A stretch of DNA of 8,277 nucleotides from Veillonella sp. (GTDB lineage: Bacteria > Bacillota > Negativicutes > Veillonellales > Veillonellaceae), in NCBI RefSeq assembly GCF_015058545.1, contig NZ_SVCB01000033.1, forward strand, positions 1-8,277, written 5' to 3'. Shown one piece after another: positions 4,965-8,277 of this stretch. Position numbers and translations under genes: made by a program. The notes under the pieces were generated by a model that saw only the letters and a program-made list of their open reading frames with translations, did no database searches and was not told the origin of the DNA. Every line of letters begins with the position of its first letter. Position 1 is the first letter of the stretch.

Positions 4965-6380
4965 TTAGTTGCCTTTTACTTTTAAAATGTCAGCACCGGC
5001 AATACCAGGTTTTGTCATTTCAGCCGGCGATAAGATATGGTTCATTTCGGCTTCGGTCAACAAACCTTTTTCCAAAATGATTTCTTTAATAGCGCGGCCC
5101 GTTGTGTACGCTTCTTTAGCCAAAGCGGATGCGTTTTCATAACCAACATGCGGTAACAAAGCGGTTACGATGCCCACACTGCGGTTCAACCAGTATTCGC
5201 AACGTTCGCGGTCAACTTCGAGGTCGATTAATAATTTATCAACGAAAGTATTTACGCCGTTTTTCAAATAGCACATAGCATTGAACAAGTTGTACGCAAT
5301 AACCGGTTCCATAACGTTCAATTCGAACTGGCCGTTTTCAACGCCCAAGGTTACGGCTAAGTCGTTAGCTACTACCTGGTAGCAGACCTGGTTCAATACT
5401 TCCGCAATTACAGGGTTAACTTTGCCCGGCATAATGGAAGAACCCGGTTGACGAGGTGGTAATTTCAATTCGCCAATACCGCAACGAGGGCCGGATGCCA
5501 TCAAGCGGAAATCGTTCGCCATTTTAATCAACACGAGAGCCGTTACTTTCATGCCACTGGAAATGTCGGCAAAAATATCGGTGTTGTTCGTAGCATCGAT
5601 CAAGTTATCAGCGGTAACAAATTTTTCACCAACCACTTCAGATAATTCATGAGCTACGTCTTCGATGTAAGAAGGTTCGGCGTTAAGACCCGTACCTACA
5701 GCAGTCGCCCCCATGTTCACAACATGAGCACCTTCAATGGAAGACTGAATACGTTTAATGCCACGGCGAATACCGGAAGCGTAAGAGCCCATTTCCTGAC
5801 CAAGGGTAATCGGCACAGCGTCTTGTAAATGAGTACGGCCCATTTTCAAAACTTCTTTGTATTCTTCCGCTTTCTTTTCCAATTCGTCAACTAAGCGCTG
5901 CAATGCTTCAATTAACGGTTTGCTTTTTAAAATAGCACACACTTTAATAGCTGTCGGGAATGTATCGTTCGTGGACTGAGCCATGTTGCAGTGGTTGTTT
6001 GGAGAAATAATGTCATAACTGCCTTTGGCATGACCTAAGATTTCAAGACCACGGTTCGCCAACACTTCGTTCATGTTCATGTTGAAGGATGTACCGGCAC
6101 CACCTTGAATCGGATCGATTGGGAATTGTTCTACCCATTGGCCGGCAATGATTTCATCGGCAGCCTGCACGATGGCATTACCGATAGTCGGATCCATACG
6201 ACCTGTCTTCATGTTAGCCAAAGCACTGGCTTTTTTAACCATAGCCATGGATTTAATGAAATCACGGTCAAGATGTTTCCCTGTAATTGTAAAATTTTCC
6301 ATTGCGCGAAGAGTTTGCACACCATAATACAATTCGTCAGCAACTTCTAATTCGCCTAAAAAATCATGTTCCTTACGCAT
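4965..6380 (-). CDS. aspA: aspartate ammonia-lyase (aspartase)
   Basis: This cytoplasmic homotetrameric lyase of the aspartase/fumarase superfamily should convert L-aspartate to fumarate and ammonia. At 471 residues it is full length. Conserved regions are YYGVQTLRAMENF (18-30), GGAGTSFNMNMNEV (93-106), STNDTFPTA (136-144), GRTHLQDAVP (181-190) and the signature GSSIMPGKVNP (313-323), with S314 the predicted catalytic serine. QFELNVMEPV and the C-terminal EMTKPGIAG resemble Bacillus-type aspartases; the LPPRQPG before the signature also favours aspartase over class II fumarase, though activity is not proven. ATG 6380 has GAGG 8 bases upstream. It is a single-gene unit convergent with the thi operon, with a promoter near 6618-6645 and a structured leader of about 230 bases. 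In propionate-forming anaerobes it would supply fumarate for reduction to succinate. Confidence 0.93.
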   Translation of the reverse strand: MRKEHDFLGELEVADELYYGVQTLRAMENFTITGKHLDRDFIKSMAMVKKASALANMKTGRMDPTIGNAIVQAADEIIAGQWVEQFPIDPIQGGAGTSFNMNMNEVLANRGLEILGHAKGSYDIISPNNHCNMAQSTNDTFPTAIKVCAILKSKPLIEALQRLVDELEKKAEEYKEVLKMGRTHLQDAVPITLGQEMGSYASGIRRGIKRIQSSIEGAHVVNMGATAVGTGLNAEPSYIEDVAHELSEVVGEKFVTADNLIDATNNTDIFADISSGMKVTALVLIKMANDFRLMASGPRCGIGELKLPPRQPGSSIMPGKVNPVIAEVLNQVCYQVVANDLAVTLGVENGQFELNVMEPVIAYNLFNAMCYLKNGVNTFVDKLLIDLEVDRERCEYWLNRSVGIVTALLPHVGYENASALAKEAYTTGRAIKEIILEKGLLTEAEMNHILSPAEMTKPGIAGADILKVKGN

Positions 6381-6416
6381 ACGTTTTACCTCATTTCTTC
6401 TAGTACCTACTATGTT

Positions 6417-6612
6417 GAACCGATTATCGCAAACCGGTTAAAATCATTGTTATATTATTGTTATGTTACTGTTAGTTTTTGTTCGCTCATTGGATTCCTT
6501 CTGTACAACTTTAAGACTGTATTATCCTTTGTCTTAAAACTTCATTATTCAAGCTGCATATAGGAAATGTCCGGTATGGGCTAAGTTCGCTCCATCCAAT
6601 ATCTACCGGACA
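6417..6612 (-). promoter_or_regulatory. structured 5' leader of aspA
   Basis: The predicted transcript begins almost exactly at the stem TGTCCGGTA/TACCGGACA (6604-6612 with 6568-6576, 9 bp exact). Inside it is a smaller stem, ATGGAGC (6589-6595) with GCCCAT (6576-6581), leaving an 8-base one-sided bulge. Further down are TTTAAGAC/GTCTTAAA (6510-6517 with 6531-6538) and TTTAACCG/CGGTTCAA (6415-6422 with 6436-6443, one mismatch). In the minus sense ATTGGAT (6594-6600), part of the first structure, can alternatively pair with ATCCAAT (6489-6495), and both are followed by GAGCGAAC within two bases. No T-rich terminator is present. It does not match a riboswitch class I know. Confidence 0.45.
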
Positions 6613-6617
6613 CGTTC

Positions 6618-6645
6618 ATTATAACATGTATACAATGTACAACAA
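6618..6645 (-). promoter_or_regulatory. probable aspA promoter (extended -10)
   Basis: On the minus strand TATAAT (6618-6623) is a perfect -10, preceded by TGT, giving the extended -10 form TGTTATAAT. The -35 is poor (TTGTTG at 6640-6645, 16-base spacer), as is common for extended -10 promoters. The spacer contains the palindrome TGTATACA (6627-6634), a possible operator. The start point would be near 6611. Confidence 0.6.
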
Positions 6646-6861
6646 AGGCTAAAAGGGCCATAAAGCTATATCAAATAAGGATATAGCTGGCATAGGTCAT
6701 GTCTTTTTCTATAGAATAGTTAACAAAGCCACTAGCTACAACGGTATAACAACAATGAGTTTGACGCATAGCTCTGACGAGTTTTGACGCTTTTTAGTAC
6801 GGTAATATGCATTTGGCTAAGACTATAGAATATAAAGGCTCGTCAGCCTCTTCCTACAAAT
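6646..6861. other. non-coding interval with hairpin and TGACG repeats
   Basis: No credible gene is seen here. AGCTATATC (6664-6672) and GATATAGCT (6680-6688) form a perfect 9 bp stem with a 7-base loop, flanked by GCC and GGC; no adjacent T run makes it a terminator. GAGTTTGACGC (6757-6767) recurs as GAGTTTTGACGC (6779-6790), and TGACG occurs at 6762, 6775 and 6785. CTGACGAG (6774-6781) has an exact inverted partner CTCGTCAG at 6839-6846. CTATAGAATA occurs twice, at 6709 and 6823. It could hold a small RNA or a regulatory element of the flanking transcripts. Confidence 0.35.
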
Positions 6862-6908
6862 AAAAAGAGCCGCAGCGAAATACAGATGCACTGTTTTCGC
6901 TACAGCTC
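6862..6908 (-). terminator. intrinsic terminator of the slyD-type gene
   Basis: Reading leftward, the arm at 6891-6908 pairs with the arm at 6867-6885 (two G-U pairs and one bulge) around a 5-base loop, and is followed by CTCTTTTTATTT. It lies about 30 bases after the stop codon of the prolyl isomerase gene and ends that single-gene transcript. Confidence 0.88.
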
Positions 6909-6937
6909 AATTATGGTTTGAGTAAATGTCCGATATA

Positions 6938-7366
6938 TTAGTCTTCTACAGACACCAATTCAATTTTGAAGTTAAGTTCTTTGCCGGCCATTTCATGGTT
7001 AGCGTCGAAAGTAATCATTGTTTCAGTTTTGTCGATTACTTTAGCCGGTACCGGTTGACCTGCAGTATTAGTTAACTGAACACGATTGCCTACTTCGAGT
7101 TTTTCAGAACCCGGTAATTCAGCAATTTCAATTGTTAAAATATAAGCAGGATTTGCTTCGCCGTAAGCATCAGCAGGCATCAAGTGAATATCTTTTACTT
7201 CGCCTACAGCCATGTCTTTAACGGCTTCGTCAAAACCTTTAATCATCATGCCGGCACCACAAATGAATTCTAATGGTTCACCACGATCGTAAGAAGAATC
7301 AAACTTCGTGCCGTCATTAAACGTGCCGGTGTAATGTACTTGTACTTTTTTGTTTTCGTTGCTCAT
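6938..7366 (-). CDS. slyD: FKBP-type peptidyl-prolyl cis-trans isomerase, SlyD-like
   Basis: This cytoplasmic folding helper of 142 residues is predicted to isomerise Xaa-Pro bonds. The FKBP fold is visible in VQVHYTGTFNDGTKFDSSYDRGEP (8-31, motif residues Y12, F22, D23) and GAGMMIKGFDEAVKDMAVGE (37-56). AYGE (67-70) leads into the insert-in-flap chaperone domain (about 72-120), and the fold closes with FDANHEMAGKELNF (120-133), a SlyD signature. The His/Cys-rich metal-binding tail of E. coli SlyD is missing; the protein ends ELVSVED. I place the start at 7366 because GGAG sits 6 bases upstream; the ATG at 7378, four codons earlier, has no site and contains that site. It is a monocistronic gene with its own promoter and terminator. 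Confidence 0.92.
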   Translation of the reverse strand: MSNENKKVQVHYTGTFNDGTKFDSSYDRGEPLEFICGAGMMIKGFDEAVKDMAVGEVKDIHLMPADAYGEANPAYILTIEIAELPGSEKLEVGNRVQLTNTAGQPVPAKVIDKTETMITFDANHEMAGKELNFKIELVSVED

Positions 7367-7418
7367 GTTTAGCTCCATTCTGTTTAGAGAATTTCTGAAA
7401 AATATTCAAATCCTTTTC

Positions 7419-7447
7419 ATTGTACACTAAGTAAGTCATAAAGTAAA
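7419..7447 (-). promoter_or_regulatory. probable promoter of the slyD-type gene
   Basis: On the minus strand TTTACT (7442-7447) and TACAAT (7419-7424) are separated by 17 bases, a reasonable sigma-A promoter about 55 bases upstream of the chosen start. It lies about 40 bases from the first HsdS-like codon of the neighbouring frame, so the rearrangement junction did not remove it. Confidence 0.5.
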
Positions 7448-7487
7448 ACTATCTAAATAATCGCTAATTCCAATTCTTAATGGGTAA

Positions 7488-8277
7488 TATAATTTACATT
7501 ATGAGAAGTTTGCTGATGGGACTATTAAAGAAATAGAAGTCCCCTATGAATTGCCTGAAGGATGGGCATGGGCAAATCTTAATCAAGTCACAAATATTGT
7601 TATGGGTTCATCACCATCAGGTAATAATATTTATAATAAACCTATTTTAAATTGCGTTGAATTCCATCAGGGGAAAAGTCATTTTTCTGAAGTTTATGTA
7701 AATGAATCAAAAAAATGGACAACGGAAATTACACAATTAATAGAAACTGATGCAGTATTAATGTCGGTAAGAGCACCTGTTGGTGACGTTAATATAATTA
7801 ATAGGCCAATTGTAATTGGTCGCGGGATAGCAGGGCTTATCCCTCAAATTAATATAAAGTACTTATTTTATTACTTATCTTTAGAAAAAGAAGGTCTTGA
7901 ACAAAATGCATCTGGAAGTACGTTTAAATCTATCACTGTGAAAGGTATAAAAAAACATCTAATCGCAGTTCCACCATTAAATGAACAGACGCGTATAATA
8001 AAGCAAATTAATAAATCTCTTGTCTTAGTTTGTGCGATTAAACAAAATCAAAATGAATTAAACTTGATTAGTACTAATTTGAAACAAAAAATTTTAGATA
8101 TATCTATGCAAGGGAAATTAATTCCACAAAATATTAACGATGAACCAGCTTCAATATTATTAGATAAAATTAGAGCCGAAAAACAAAAACTCTTTAAGGA
8201 AGGGAAAATAAAAAAGAAAGATTTAGAAGAAATTCAACCCACTTTAGATGAGGATAACGCCTATTATCAGAACCAAC
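7488..8277 (+). CDS. hsdS: type I restriction specificity subunit (HsdS) fragment, no start codon, continues past window
   Basis: HsdS subunits use two target-recognition domains joined by conserved helices to choose the DNA site of a type I restriction-modification enzyme. This frame is open for 263 codons from a TAA at 7485-7487 to the right edge. It begins with HYEKFADGTIKEIEVPYELP and WAWANL (4-31), the usual entry into a recognition domain. Then follow one variable domain (about 30-160) and the central conserved region VPPLNEQTRIIKQIN (161-175), QGKLIPQ (208-214), NDEPASILLDKIRAEKQKL (217-235) and KEGKIKKKD (237-245), with DNAYY at 256-260. The start lacks the normal N-terminal helix region, and no ATG, GTG or TTG with a ribosome binding site is present near 7488. 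It is visibly AT-rich (16 of 60 bases G+C in 7861-7920). It may be a silent cassette of a shuffling hsdS locus or a broken gene; the continuation would decide. Confidence 0.88.

Noticed and set aside
6366..6563. 65-codon plus-strand frame antisense to the aspA start and leader
   Set aside because: It begins inside aspA on the opposite strand, lacks a ribosome binding site, and covers the structured aspA leader.
7367..7378. SlyD start four codons upstream at 7378
   Set aside because: No ribosome binding site precedes it, while the GGAG within those codons serves the ATG at 7366.

Overview
The window most likely comes from an anaerobic Negativicutes bacterium, with Veillonella or a close relative as my best guess. 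The basis is recognisable protein families, not a database search. Supporting signs are a low-to-moderate GC genome with strong AGGAGG-type ribosome binding sites, an oxygen-sensitive ThiH-type thiazole pathway instead of ThiO, and an aspartase that would feed fumarate into succinate/propionate fermentation.

Layout. Bases 1-343 hold the N-terminal 114 codons of rpoB on the minus strand. Bases 344-859 form a divergent control region. It has a consensus sigma-A promoter firing leftward towards rpoB, a long rpoB leader with a possible 28-codon leader peptide and a hairpin, a rightward extended -10 promoter, and a near-perfect terminator hairpin just before thiS. Bases 860-4767 are a rightward thiazole-synthesis operon, thiS-thiF-thiG-thiH-tenI, closed by a strong terminator at 4789-4833. 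Next come a small AT-rich degenerate tandem repeat and the leftward aspA gene (4965-6380) with its structured leader and promoter. A non-coding interval follows (about 6646-6860), then the slyD-type FKBP prolyl isomerase gene (leftward, 6938-7366) with its own terminator and promoter. From 7488 to the right edge runs an AT-rich rightward open frame encoding a type I restriction specificity (HsdS) target-recognition module without a start codon.

How the genes work together. ThiS carries sulfur as a C-terminal thiocarboxylate after adenylation by ThiF. ThiH cleaves tyrosine to dehydroglycine. ThiG condenses dehydroglycine, the sulfur and deoxyxylulose phosphate into the thiazole. The last gene looks like TenI, the thiazole tautomerase, rather than ThiE. 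The operon therefore appears to make only the thiazole half of thiamin, with the pyrimidine and coupling genes presumably elsewhere. No TPP riboswitch is visible. aspA and slyD are separate single-gene units. The HsdS module is compositionally different from its neighbours and looks like a silent or truncated cassette of a shuffling restriction-modification locus that continues beyond the window.
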